A DNA stretch of 22,652 nucleotides, from positions 1 to 22,652 of the IMG/VR virus record IMGVR_UViG_3300046048_000391; one strand, written 5' to 3'. Positions within the stretch are counted from its first letter, which is position 1, and each line of letters begins with the position of its first letter. A program made the position numbers and the translations under genes. This document shows positions 1-7,455 of this stretch, in pieces. This DNA is from a virus. The notes below the pieces were generated by a model. The model was given only the letters and a program-made list of their open reading frames with translations, was not told the DNA's origin and ran no database searches.

Positions 1-941
1 GTTTTGTGGAGAATACGAGGATACCATTGCTAAATGGGAGTTGCCCAACTATCGCTGAGATGAATGGACGAGAGGAATGGGTCTATTCGTGTACTCCTAA
101 TGGACGCATTGTGCCTGGGAAGGCTCGTGGCAAGCTGACGAAATATGTAATGGAGCTGGTGGATGTTGTCCTGGATAGTGGTGCCGTCGAGAGATGCACT
201 CCTGATCATCTGTGGATGTTGCGAGATGGGACATATAAGGCAGCTAGAGATCTCATTCCTGGAGTTGATCGTCTCATGCCAATCAACAGAGTGTGGCCTG
301 TGAATGGCGGGTATGAGCGTGTAACGGATCTTCATGGAGACAGGCATCTAACACACCATCTTGTCTGGGAGCACCTGAATAGGGGCCTTGGGCAGCAGGA
401 GTGTGTGCATCATAAAAACGGAACAAAGACTGATAATCACCCCAAAAATCTTATTTGTGAGGAGCTTGCCGAGCACGCACGTCGCCACACGCTGAAGAGG
501 CACGCGGAGGGCGGCGAATACAGTTACAAGGTCGCGGAGGGTCTTCAGGCATTTAATCTTAGCGAGCGTGGCAGGCAGGTTCACAGTGAGGCGATGAGGA
601 AAACGAATGCTTCCAGATCCAAGGAAGATCGGGATACGTCTGCCAAGAAGAATCCAGGTTTTAGAAGTGACATCACCTTGGCATCTCTGGACAAGGCGAG
701 AGGTGAAGAAAACGCCAACAGTGCTGCTAGGTTGCTTGGGTGTGGCCGCAATGTGGTGATGCGTGTTCTTCGGGAAAATGGGTTCGATTCGTGGGACGAT
801 TTCCTGGTGTCGGAGTGCGGGAACAACCATAAAGTTAGATATGTGATTCCAGTGAAACTCAAAGAGCCTGTGCCTGTTTACGATCTTGAGGTGGACGAGT
901 TTTCCAATTTTGCACTCTCCTCTGGAGTGTTTGTTCATAAC
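1..941 (+). mobile_element. Intein with HNH homing endonuclease in terminase nuclease motif
   Basis: This protein-splicing element is about 314 residues including a Cys1 whose codon starts one base before the window. Block A reads CFVENTRIPLLNG (first C inferred). Block B is CTPDHLWMLRDG, with the conserved T-x-x-H at about residues 67-70. An HNH nuclease core with VHHKNGTKTDNHPKNL lies at about 136-151. A helix-turn-helix-like segment (NSAARLLGCGRNVVMRVLREN) is at about 240-260. Block F is VYDLEVDEFSNF, and block G ends VHN before Ser+1. All splicing residues visible here are intact, so it should be active. The HNH and HTH parts would cut and recognise intein-free terminase alleles for homing. 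The layout matches the second intein, in the portal gene. Confidence 0.88.
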
Positions 942-1169
942 TCGAAGGACGTGGCCGACGCTATGGCAGGAGTTGTGTATGGTCTGCTGAATCATGCAGA
1001 GCGCTTGCCATTGGATGCGTTGGCTGGTACGAAGAATAGGATCACTCACGAATATTCGTGGGTATCTGAGTCCATCCCGGCGGACAAGGTGGATTTGCAA
1101 GAGGTCCGCGCCGCGAAGGAAGCAGGTGATGATACTGAAATCCTTCCTATCCTATTCGGTGACGAGTAA
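1..1169 (+). CDS. Terminase large subunit, C-terminal part, containing an intein (5' end outside window)
   Basis: This is the 3' part of the ATPase/nuclease that cuts and pumps phage DNA into the prohead. The frame is open to the left edge. Bases 1-2 (gt) fit the end of a TGT codon for intein Cys1, so nearly all visible coding sequence up to 941 is intein. The C-extein, 942-1166, is 75 residues and begins SKDVADAMAGVVYGL. This matches the last acidic motif of terminase RNase H-like nuclease domains (DD-x-x-DA type), where a metal-binding Asp sits. The ATPase domain and most of the nuclease lie upstream and cannot be checked. The TAA stop abuts the portal ATG at 1170, as expected for adjacent packaging genes. 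The GTG at position 6 is an internal Val codon, not a start. The family is assigned from the short C-extein and its position before the portal gene; no other family fits as well. Confidence 0.83.
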   Translation, partial: FVENTRIPLLNGSCPTIAEMNGREEWVYSCTPNGRIVPGKARGKLTKYVMELVDVVLDSGAVERCTPDHLWMLRDGTYKAARDLIPGVDRLMPINRVWPVNGGYERVTDLHGDRHLTHHLVWEHLNRGLGQQECVHHKNGTKTDNHPKNLICEELAEHARRHTLKRHAEGGEYSYKVAEGLQAFNLSERGRQVHSEAMRKTNASRSKEDRDTSAKKNPGFRSDITLASLDKARGEENANSAARLLGCGRNVVMRVLRENGFDSWDDFLVSECGNNHKVRYVIPVKLKEPVPVYDLEVDEFSNFALSSGVFVHNSKDVADAMAGVVYGLLNHAERLPLDALAGTKNRITHEYSWVSESIPADKVDLQEVRAAKEAGDDTEILPILFGDE

Positions 1170-3773
1170 ATGAGCGCTTTACAATCCATCAGGAATTTTT
1201 TGCTCATGGACAAGGAAAGCCTCATCGCTGACGAAGCGAGGGGCAATGCTGTAGTTCCAGTCGCCGACGGGACGGTGGTTCCTATGGGGGCTGACGCTGG
1301 CGACGGATACCAGCATCTCTCGGCCATGCTCACAATGGACGCGAGCCTGATGCAGCGGTACGCCGATTACGAGAACATGGATGACTACCCTGAGCTTTGC
1401 GTAACAGGCGATACGCTTGTTCGAACGCTGGATGGTCCTGTGCGTATCGATAGCTTGGCACAGCGGTACGCCCCAGGTGAGCGCTTTGGGGTTATTGCCT
1501 ATGACATCGTCAGACGAGAGTTTGTGGCGGCTCAAGCGCACAGTCCACGACTCACAAAAAGGGACACTGTCTGTGAAGTTGTTTTTGATACTGGTGATGT
1601 CTTGCGATGTACCCTCGATCATAAAATTCTTACCAGGGATGGTCGTTGGGTGAAGGCGGCAGAATTAAGGGTCGGCGATAGTGTCATGCCGCTAAATTCA
1701 CGAGTAAATGCGTCTGGTTATATGCGTATAATGCATCCTGAAAAGCCAGCCAATGAGCGATGGGAATATCTTTACAGGGTAGTGGCGCGAACAAAATTTG
1801 GACAGTATGATACTGCCGAATATTCCGTGCATCATAAAGATGAAAACAAGCTCAACGATTCCTGGGAAAACATTGAGCTGTTGACACCTACCGAACACTA
1901 CAGGCTTCATCAGCCGTCATGGACTGATACATCGGCAAACTTAAAGTGGACAGATGAACGTCGGGAAAAACACGCCGAACGCTTACGCGGGAATGCCCAC
2001 CGGAAGGGCAAAACATTAACATTTGAGCAAAAGGAAGCGCTTGCTGCAAAGTGGAAATTCAAGCAGCGAAGCAATATTGTAGAGCTTCCGGTGATGTTGC
2101 AAGCAGTTAGGTCGAGTACATCACTAGCAGAGGCCGCCAGAAAACTTGGCCTGAATTGGAGTACTCTGTGCCGTCGATTGTCTCGAAACGGTCATGATTA
2201 TCGACGGGAGATTGGCAAGAACGGAACCAATCACAAGGTCGTTGCTGTGCGTGTATTGGGCGAGCAGGACGTTTACGATTTGACCACTGATAAATACCAT
2301 AACTTTGTTGCAAATGGGATAGTGGTACACAATTCCTCAGCGCTGGATTACTATGCGGACGACACCACCATTCCAGACAGCATCCATGGGAAAACGATCT
2401 GGGCCGTGTCCAGGGATCATTTGTTCAGGGATTTGATTGATGACTGTCTTCATCGCAGGATGAGGATAGAGGAAGATATTTGGCCTGCTGTACGTACATT
2501 TTGCAAGTACGGCAATCTGTTCGCTGAAAACGTTGTGGCGGATAAGCTCGGGCTGGTTGGGCTGAACTGGCTGCCGGTTCCCACTGTGCGTCGTGTCGTT
2601 GGCAAGAGGGGCAATTTGTTGGGCTACGTGCAGGATACTGCGTGCGAGTTCAACTTCATCTACAGCGATTTCGAGAGACTTCTGAAGGAGCGCGACAAGA
2701 AGGACAAGGATACTACCCAGGGTCGCGATCTGGAGTTCTTCTACCCGTGGGAAATAACCCATTGGCGGCTGCGCTCGAAGTACATGAGGTCGTTGTATGG
2801 TTATTCCATCCTCGATCCGGCGCGGTGGATTTGGAAGCGTCTCCAGATGCTCGAAGATACCGCCCTTGTTTATAAGCTGACGAGAAGCCCTGCCCGCTAC
2901 GCATTTTACATCGACACGTCTGACCTGCCGCCCAAGCAGGCTATGGCGCTCGTCGAGAAGGTGCGTCGCCGCTTCAAGAAGCGGAAGCTTATCGATCCCT
3001 CCACGGGCAAACTGGATTTCCGCTACAATCCGCTTACGCCGGACGAGGATTTCTTCATACCGGTCAGAAAGGACAAGGAGTCTACCCGTATCGATGTCAT
3101 CGCCGGTCCCGATTACCAGAACATGGACGACATAGAGTACTTCCGAGGGAAACTCATGTTCTCGGTGAAAATACCGCGTTCTTACTGGACGAGCGATGCC
3201 GAGCCGAATAAGGGCCAGGTAGCCCAAGAGGACGTTCGGTTCGCTCGGACGGCGATGAGAATCCAGCGTGAGTTTCGCAACGGGATCAAGCAGTCCGTTC
3301 GAGTACACCTGGCGGCGCTCAATATCGATCCAGACTCAACAAAGTGGGACATCAAGATGTCTGTGCCGAGTGCCATCTTCGAGCTACAACAGATCGAGGT
3401 CTTGAACGCGCAGGCTGGCCTTGCATCCTCCCTGGAGAATTGGTTCGACAAGGAGTGGATCATCCAGCATGTCTTCCATGCGACAGAGGATGATGCCGCC
3501 TACGTCATGCAGCAGAAGGCTGCCGAGCGCGACCGAGAGGCGAAGCAGGCTGCCGCGACAGAGCAGGAGATTGCCAATATTTTCCCGGACGCCAAACCTC
3601 CAGAGCCGCCTGGCGAAGCATCGGCCCAGGAGGATATTGCAGTGGATGAACGGATTCAGAGGTTGATAGAGTCGCAAGAAGAAACTAGGAAAACTACGAA
3701 GAAGGTGTTAAAAGAAGTGGCCAAGATGAAACCCACCTTTTTCCGAATGGTTGCAAATGATAGGAGGCGATGA
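1170..3773 (+). CDS. Portal protein (T4 gp20-like) containing an intein
   Basis: The portal is the dodecameric ring at the head vertex through which DNA enters and leaves, and on which the prohead is nucleated. The 867-residue precursor has an N-extein of 76 residues, an intein (residues 77-388) and a C-extein of 479. Spliced, it would be 555 residues, close to T4 gp20 (524). The splice junction rejoins MDDYPEL to SSALDYYADD, the conserved region of gp20-type portals. Further matches are the WxxRS.YMRSLYGYSILDPARWIWK-type segment, the KIPRSYW segment near a NKGQVAQEDVRFART stretch, and a C-terminal Lys/Glu-rich helix. The ATG directly follows the terminase TAA; GGTGA about 6 bases upstream is a weak ribosome-binding site, so translational coupling is likely. 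The last base pairs overlap the next gene (ATGATG). Confidence 0.9.
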   Translation: MSALQSIRNFLLMDKESLIADEARGNAVVPVADGTVVPMGADAGDGYQHLSAMLTMDASLMQRYADYENMDDYPELCVTGDTLVRTLDGPVRIDSLAQRYAPGERFGVIAYDIVRREFVAAQAHSPRLTKRDTVCEVVFDTGDVLRCTLDHKILTRDGRWVKAAELRVGDSVMPLNSRVNASGYMRIMHPEKPANERWEYLYRVVARTKFGQYDTAEYSVHHKDENKLNDSWENIELLTPTEHYRLHQPSWTDTSANLKWTDERREKHAERLRGNAHRKGKTLTFEQKEALAAKWKFKQRSNIVELPVMLQAVRSSTSLAEAARKLGLNWSTLCRRLSRNGHDYRREIGKNGTNHKVVAVRVLGEQDVYDLTTDKYHNFVANGIVVHNSSALDYYADDTTIPDSIHGKTIWAVSRDHLFRDLIDDCLHRRMRIEEDIWPAVRTFCKYGNLFAENVVADKLGLVGLNWLPVPTVRRVVGKRGNLLGYVQDTACEFNFIYSDFERLLKERDKKDKDTTQGRDLEFFYPWEITHWRLRSKYMRSLYGYSILDPARWIWKRLQMLEDTALVYKLTRSPARYAFYIDTSDLPPKQAMALVEKVRRRFKKRKLIDPSTGKLDFRYNPLTPDEDFFIPVRKDKESTRIDVIAGPDYQNMDDIEYFRGKLMFSVKIPRSYWTSDAEPNKGQVAQEDVRFARTAMRIQREFRNGIKQSVRVHLAALNIDPDSTKWDIKMSVPSAIFELQQIEVLNAQAGLASSLENWFDKEWIIQHVFHATEDDAAYVMQQKAAERDREAKQAAATEQEIANIFPDAKPPEPPGEASAQEDIAVDERIQRLIESQEETRKTTKKVLKEVAKMKPTFFRMVANDRRR
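1398..2333 (+). mobile_element. Intein with HNH homing endonuclease in portal gene
   Basis: A 312-residue intein. Block A is CVTGDTLVRTLDG, starting with Cys at codon 1398-1400. Block B is CTLDHKILTRDG. An HNH core contains VHHKDENKLNDSWENI followed by His-rich TEHYRLHQ. A helix-turn-helix-like segment (SLAEAARKLGLNWSTLCRR) comes next. Block F is VYDLTTDKYHNF and block G is VVHN before Ser+1 (TCC at 2334). All catalytic splicing residues are present: Cys1, block B Thr/His, penultimate His, last Asn, Ser+1. By eye, more codons end in A or T than in the extein, suggesting separate origin. Length, domain order and the shared NHKV...VYDL run-in to block F make it a relative of the terminase intein. 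Confidence 0.92.
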
Positions 3774-4633
3774 TGCCGTATGTACAGGGAAGCGCTCTGA
3801 GTAAAGTATTTGCTGGCAGTCTGGAGGCCCAGACCAACATGATCAAGGATGCCATCTCTGAGCACTACGGGGATTCCCCGGTCAATATAGTGTCAGTCCA
3901 CACGGATCATGCCTTCGGATTTGACGTGGACGGTAAATTCCTCAGATTCACCTACACCGTCGAGGATGGGGTGGTGAAGAACATTGACCAGAAGCCGTCC
4001 AAGGCTGTCAGGGTATGGGAGGATAACGAAGTCCCGCTCTTTGTCTCGAAGCAGCTTAAGTCGATGGTCAACAAGATGATGCGTGGGAAGCCGATAGAAC
4101 GAACTCAAGTTCGCGAGGTCGCGTCTGTCATACAGAGAGATGAGGACTACTGGCTATCCGGTGTGTTGGCGAAGCTGGACGAAGCCACCGGCGAAGCCGC
4201 CGAGTGGACGAAGATGTATGAGGCGAACAAGGAGCAGATACGGACTTCGCTCCATGGCCACATACGTGAGTACGAGGGCCGTTTACCCAAAACGCGCTAT
4301 TCCAAGATAGGCGCTGACAAGATCTCCGAGTTCGAGAACGAGTTGCGCGAATCCTTCGGGGTTGTGAACGCCGTTCTTCAACAGATAGTTGACGAATGTA
4401 CCGGGATAGTGTTTGATAAAGAGAGAGATGAGTTTTTCGGTGCCATACGAAAATCGTTGATCGCTGAAGCGCAGACCGTTGTAGGTCTGCTCGGCAAGGC
4501 CGAAAAGTTGATGGGTTCCGAAGATTTGGAATCCATGTCGATGGCACATGACAGGCTGGCCGAGTGGGCAAAAACAATGGTGGTCGTAGCTGAGTATTTG
4601 AAAGACAAGGCGCGGCCCGATAACGAGGAGTAG
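3773..4633 (+). CDS. Unassigned phage protein between portal and prohead protease
   Basis: I do not recognise the family. The protein is 286 residues (287 from the ATG at 3770). AGGAGG at 3762-3767 is only 2 bases from the ATG at 3770 but 5 from the ATG at 3773, so I prefer 3773; the gene overlaps the portal stop either way. Residues 1-85 look like a small mixed alpha/beta domain (VNIVSVHTDHAFGFDVDGKFLRFTY, split here by eye). The rest is charged and helical, with long amphipathic stretches. No Cys cluster except one near C-terminal third, no signal peptide and no membrane segment are seen. T4 places the small prohead-core proteins gp67 and gp68 at this point, so a head-core or scaffold accessory role is a reasonable inference from position only. 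Confidence 0.72.
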   Translation: MPYVQGSALSKVFAGSLEAQTNMIKDAISEHYGDSPVNIVSVHTDHAFGFDVDGKFLRFTYTVEDGVVKNIDQKPSKAVRVWEDNEVPLFVSKQLKSMVNKMMRGKPIERTQVREVASVIQRDEDYWLSGVLAKLDEATGEAAEWTKMYEANKEQIRTSLHGHIREYEGRLPKTRYSKIGADKISEFENELRESFGVVNAVLQQIVDECTGIVFDKERDEFFGAIRKSLIAEAQTVVGLLGKAEKLMGSEDLESMSMAHDRLAEWAKTMVVVAEYLKDKARPDNEE

Positions 4634-4636
4634 GAA

Positions 4637-5593
4637 ATGGATACCCGAAAAAAAGTCATAACGACTACCGTAGAAGAGGATTTCAAAGCAATTGGGTTGC
4701 CGCTGAACGAGGCCGAGCAGGGAATGCTCGGCGGCGTGCTCACCGAGGACGTTGGAACGCCCTTGACCTATCCGCAGGGGGGTCAAGCAGATCAGGAGCA
4801 GAGGCAGCAGGAGGACGTTGATCCAATCGACGGTCCTGTTGTGACCCGCGAGCTTCTGGAGCGCGTCTCGAATCTTCCGTTCGAGAACTTCGAGGAGGGC
4901 GATTTCGACGAGCTGCTGGAGGCTCTGAAGGCGAAGACACTCCCCGAAGATGACGAGGAGCTGAAGACGATGGCCGAGGGCGTCGTCAAGAAAATCCTCG
5001 ACGAGAAAATCGGAGTGAGGACACGTCGGCACAAGGCGCACTCGATGGGCAAGAAAGTATCCTTCCAGTGTGGCCCCGGTTTCAGAACCGATCCCAAGGA
5101 CCCGGCGGGCAAGCGCTGTGTCAGGTCGGTGGTGGCGGTGGGAGGCAAGGGCAAGCTCACCAGGGAGGAGCGCAAGAAAAGGCTCTGGGGACGTTCCGGC
5201 CAGGGTATGCACTCCAAAAAGGTGTCGGCTCGCTGGGCCGTACGTAGGCCGCGCAGGGAGTCCTCCGAGGGCCTAATCAGCCCATTCGCCGCCGAGCTGG
5301 CCGCTTTGACCGAGGGAACCTCCGAAGTCTCCGAGAGCGCGAGAGACGAGGTGATGGGTCGCATCGGTCGCATCTTCCGCCTGCTCCACGAGGAGTTCTT
5401 GGACCCGTCGGTGACGGAGATCTACGAGAACATCTACGAGGAACTGGACGAGGCATGGGAGGCAGGGAGGCTCGACGAGGAAGTCATGGAGCCAGAGGAC
5501 TTCGTTCGCGAGGTGAAACCAGCGCTGTCCCTTATCATGAAGTCGTTGGACCGGCTGGACCGGATCGACAAAGGGGAGCTGGAGGGAAACTGA
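4637..5593 (+). CDS. Unassigned prohead-region protein; 0-frame product of a probable -1 frameshift gene
   Basis: A 318-residue protein of unknown family. GAGGAG at 4625-4630 lies 6 bases before the ATG and overlaps the previous gene's stop. Residues 1-120 are acidic and partly helical. Residues 128-210 are strongly basic (RTRRHK, EERKKRLWGR, RWAVRRPRR) and contain a Cys pair, C145 and C161, in a turn-rich segment (FQCGPGFRTDP). Residues 212-318 are acidic and helical. Two LTE tripeptides (35-37, 224-226) match the (L/I)-x-E rule known for T4 prohead protease cleavage, so it may be trimmed during head maturation. The last two sense codons, GGA AAC, are part of a slippery heptamer just before the UGA stop; see the entries at 5572 and 5590. 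Position suggests a prohead-core role similar to T4 gp67/gp68, but no sequence match is claimed. Confidence 0.75.
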   Translation: MDTRKKVITTTVEEDFKAIGLPLNEAEQGMLGGVLTEDVGTPLTYPQGGQADQEQRQQEDVDPIDGPVVTRELLERVSNLPFENFEEGDFDELLEALKAKTLPEDDEELKTMAEGVVKKILDEKIGVRTRRHKAHSMGKKVSFQCGPGFRTDPKDPAGKRCVRSVVAVGGKGKLTREERKKRLWGRSGQGMHSKKVSARWAVRRPRRESSEGLISPFAAELAALTEGTSEVSESARDEVMGRIGRIFRLLHEEFLDPSVTEIYENIYEELDEAWEAGRLDEEVMEPEDFVREVKPALSLIMKSLDRLDRIDKGELEGN

Positions 5594-5617
5594 GCAGCCC
5601 CTCCTTGTACGAGGGGC
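5572..5617 (+). promoter_or_regulatory. Probable programmed -1 ribosomal frameshift signal
   Basis: Three elements stand in the classical order. A Shine-Dalgarno-like AGGGGAG is at 5572-5578. The heptamer GGGAAAC is at 5584-5590, in the correct phase G GGA AAC of the 4637-5593 frame. The UGA stop (5591-5593) follows at once. After a 6-base spacer comes a hairpin with a perfect 7-bp stem (GCCCCTC at 5597-5603 with GAGGGGC at 5611-5617) and a 7-base loop. Lambda G/GT uses GGGAAAG, and E. coli dnaX uses an SD, heptamer, stop and hairpin in the same order. The hairpin has no U-tract, so it is not a terminator. GGAGGG at 5581-5586 could alternatively pair with CCCTCC at 5599-5604, a structure exclusive with the hairpin. 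Function is inferred. Confidence 0.7.
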
Positions 5618-5805
5618 AACGAAAACGGCGAACGGCTTACAGGTCCGGTCGCCAGGAGTTAGCGGGTGTTGAATCGCTCAAACCGTTTGTCCGTCCTGAT
5701 GGAAAAAAGACGGATAGAAAAGTCTCTCCAGAAGCAAAGAGGAGAGAGGAGCGCAACCCACTTGCTCGAACAGAACTCCGGCACAAGCGCTGGAAGAAGT
5801 GGTGA
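5590..5805 (+). CDS. Basic 71-residue C-terminal extension reached by -1 frameshift
   Basis: The -1 frame after the heptamer is open for 71 codons, starting CTG AGC AGC (LSSPSLYEGQRKRRTAYRSG) and ending HKRWKKW before TGA at 5803-5805. That stop is 4 bases before the protease ATG at 5810, the spacing seen between real genes here. The peptide is extremely basic (rich in Arg and Lys, several RKRR, RREER and KRWKK clusters) with no hydrophobic core, like a nucleic-acid- or scaffold-binding tail. Full product: 389 residues with the upstream ORF. An independent start is the main alternative: CTG 5590 lies 3 bases after GGAGGG and TTG 5605 lies 18 bases after it, both poorly spaced, and no ATG exists in this frame. 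Either way the stretch 5594-5809 appears to be coding rather than empty. Confidence 0.62.
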   Translation: MSSPSLYEGQRKRRTAYRSGRQELAGVESLKPFVRPDGKKTDRKVSPEAKRREERNPLARTELRHKRWKKW

Positions 5806-5809
5806 GACA

Positions 5810-7432
5810 ATGGCAAAGCTTCTATATGAAGAGATTCCACATTTTTCTCAGTTCACCATCAATGAGGCGAAGGGCGGCAAGCTCATCGCTCGCGGTGAGT
5901 TCGGTCGCGTAGGTGTGCCGACGGAGAACGGGCGCATCTATCCCGAGGATTTGATGAACCGCGAATTCGAGCGCCTGATGGAATCCATCAAAGCGCGTAG
6001 GGTTCTTGGCGAGTTGGATCATCCGGCTGACGGCAAGACCTCCCTGAAGCGCGTTTCTCATGTCATCACAAATCTGATGATCAAGGACGGCATCGTCATC
6101 GGCGAGGCAGAGATTCTAAATACTCCCGAAGGCAAGACGCTGAGGGCGCTGATCGAGGCAAATGTGCAGGTCGGAGTGTCCTCTCGCGGATACGGCTCGA
6201 CGCAGCCGTCCACGGGCAAGACCGAGGGAGAGATAGTGCAGGACGACTTTGTGCTGAAGACCTACGACTTCGTAGGGGATCCGGCGATGAAGACCGCCGT
6301 TCCGGGAATCTTCACCGAGGATGTGGACGTGGAAGACGACGATCCCGCCGAGCTGTTTCTGACTGAGTTTCCAGAGATAGCCGAGGGCATCAAGTCGAAG
6401 GCTCTTGAGGAAGCCAAAAAAACCGGCAACAGCGAGGTGGACGAGGCCATAAAAGCCACCGAGGAGAGGGTTCGCAAGGAGCTGAGTGAAAATTTCGAGC
6501 GTGTATTGGCCGAAACGATCACCAGTGCCAAAGAGGAGTTGCGCGAGGAGTTGCGCGAGGAGCTGGGGAACGACCCCGAGGTGGGAGGAGCAAAGGCCAT
6601 TTTGGCGCAGGTCGCCGAGTTGGTCAGCACCTATCATGCTACGCCGGACGAGAAGGCCGTCGCGGACGCCTTGAAGGCAAAAGAGCTGGAGGTGGCCGAG
6701 GCCACATCTGAGCGTGACGAAGCAGCGGAGAAGGCCCTGGCCGCTGCGTTCCAGTTGCATATCGAGCGGCAGATCGGAAAGCACCCGATGGCCGACACGA
6801 TTCGCAAGCTGCTAAAGGGCAAGAAGTTTGAGTCCAAGGAAGAAGTGGACGAGACGCTCAAGGCAGTCTTGGCCGATCTCCCAGGTGAGGACGAAAACGA
6901 CGACCGCGTGTCTGCCGAGGAAGCGAAGCTTCGCGAGGATAACGCGGAACTACGAGGAGAAGTGACCCTGCTTTCGAGCAAGGTGGAAGATTTGAATAGC
7001 AAATTGCAGAAGGCTGCGAAGTTGGGAGAGCGGATTGATGAGCAGCGCAAGGCTGCTGCGCTCCGTGCAGAGGAAGCCGAAGAGGCCAAGGAGAAGGCCC
7101 AGAAGCAGTTGGAGGATCTCAAGGAGGCCCACGAGCTGTCGGTTTACAAGCACGATAGGGTAGTCGGGTTGACGAACGGTAGAGAGTTGCTGGCCTTGAT
7201 GGAGGATGTAAACTCCAAGGCTGCGGTGGACAGGTTGGTCCGTGAAAAGGGGTCGAGGGAAATCGCCGATGGCGAGCTGCGAACGATGACTCAGAGCCTA
7301 AAGAGAGGAATTGGGGAACGGTCGCAGTCATTAACCGAAGACAAACCAGCAAAACAACCCGCGTTGTCTAAAGCTGACACGGGGTTAGAGGAAGACGAGA
7401 TGCTGGAACTGGCGGGAGTTACGACAGGATAA
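5810..7432 (+). CDS. Prohead core protease (T4 gp21-like) fused to a coiled-coil scaffold-like domain
   Basis: A 540-residue protein. Residues 1 to about 175 form the protease that matures the prohead. Motifs are VPTENGRIYPEDLM, GELDHP with His71, VGVSSRGYGST with Ser124/Ser125 as nucleophile candidates, and DFVGDPAMKTAV. These match the His and Ser regions of the gp21-type family. T4 gp21 is only 212 residues. Here some 360 more residues follow, Glu/Lys/Ala-rich with long heptad-like helices at about 215-330 and 370-455, resembling T4 gp22 core scaffold. This implies protease and scaffold in one chain. I chose ATG 5810 (GGTGAG 4 bases upstream) over the in-frame GTG at 5666, because the extra 48 residues overlap the basic frameshift ORF and precede the family's usual start. 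Several (L/I)-x-E sites (LTE, IAE, LAE) suit self-processing. The major capsid gene follows after 23 bases. Confidence 0.87.
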   Translation: MAKLLYEEIPHFSQFTINEAKGGKLIARGEFGRVGVPTENGRIYPEDLMNREFERLMESIKARRVLGELDHPADGKTSLKRVSHVITNLMIKDGIVIGEAEILNTPEGKTLRALIEANVQVGVSSRGYGSTQPSTGKTEGEIVQDDFVLKTYDFVGDPAMKTAVPGIFTEDVDVEDDDPAELFLTEFPEIAEGIKSKALEEAKKTGNSEVDEAIKATEERVRKELSENFERVLAETITSAKEELREELREELGNDPEVGGAKAILAQVAELVSTYHATPDEKAVADALKAKELEVAEATSERDEAAEKALAAAFQLHIERQIGKHPMADTIRKLLKGKKFESKEEVDETLKAVLADLPGEDENDDRVSAEEAKLREDNAELRGEVTLLSSKVEDLNSKLQKAAKLGERIDEQRKAAALRAEEAEEAKEKAQKQLEDLKEAHELSVYKHDRVVGLTNGRELLALMEDVNSKAAVDRLVREKGSREIADGELRTMTQSLKRGIGERSQSLTEDKPAKQPALSKADTGLEEDEMLELAGVTTG

Positions 7433-7455
7433 CACCGCCACCCAAGGAGAGAAAA

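Noticed and set aside
2288-2297. GATAAATACC as a T4-type late promoter (TATAAATA)
   Set aside because: It lies inside intein coding sequence just before block G, mismatches the consensus, and has no gene start after it. No other convincing phage late promoter was seen in the window.
2337-3308. Antisense frames over portal and over 4283-5212
   Set aside because: They oppose well-supported sense genes, have no start context, and follow from codon bias.
5597-5617. Hairpin after 5593 as a terminator
   Set aside because: No T-run follows, and its place after a phased slippery heptamer suits a frameshift stimulator better.
5666-5809. GTG start at 5666 giving a 588-residue protease
   Set aside because: The extra 48 residues overlap the basic -1 frame extension and precede the family's usual N-terminus. 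ATG 5810 has a better-placed ribosome-binding site.
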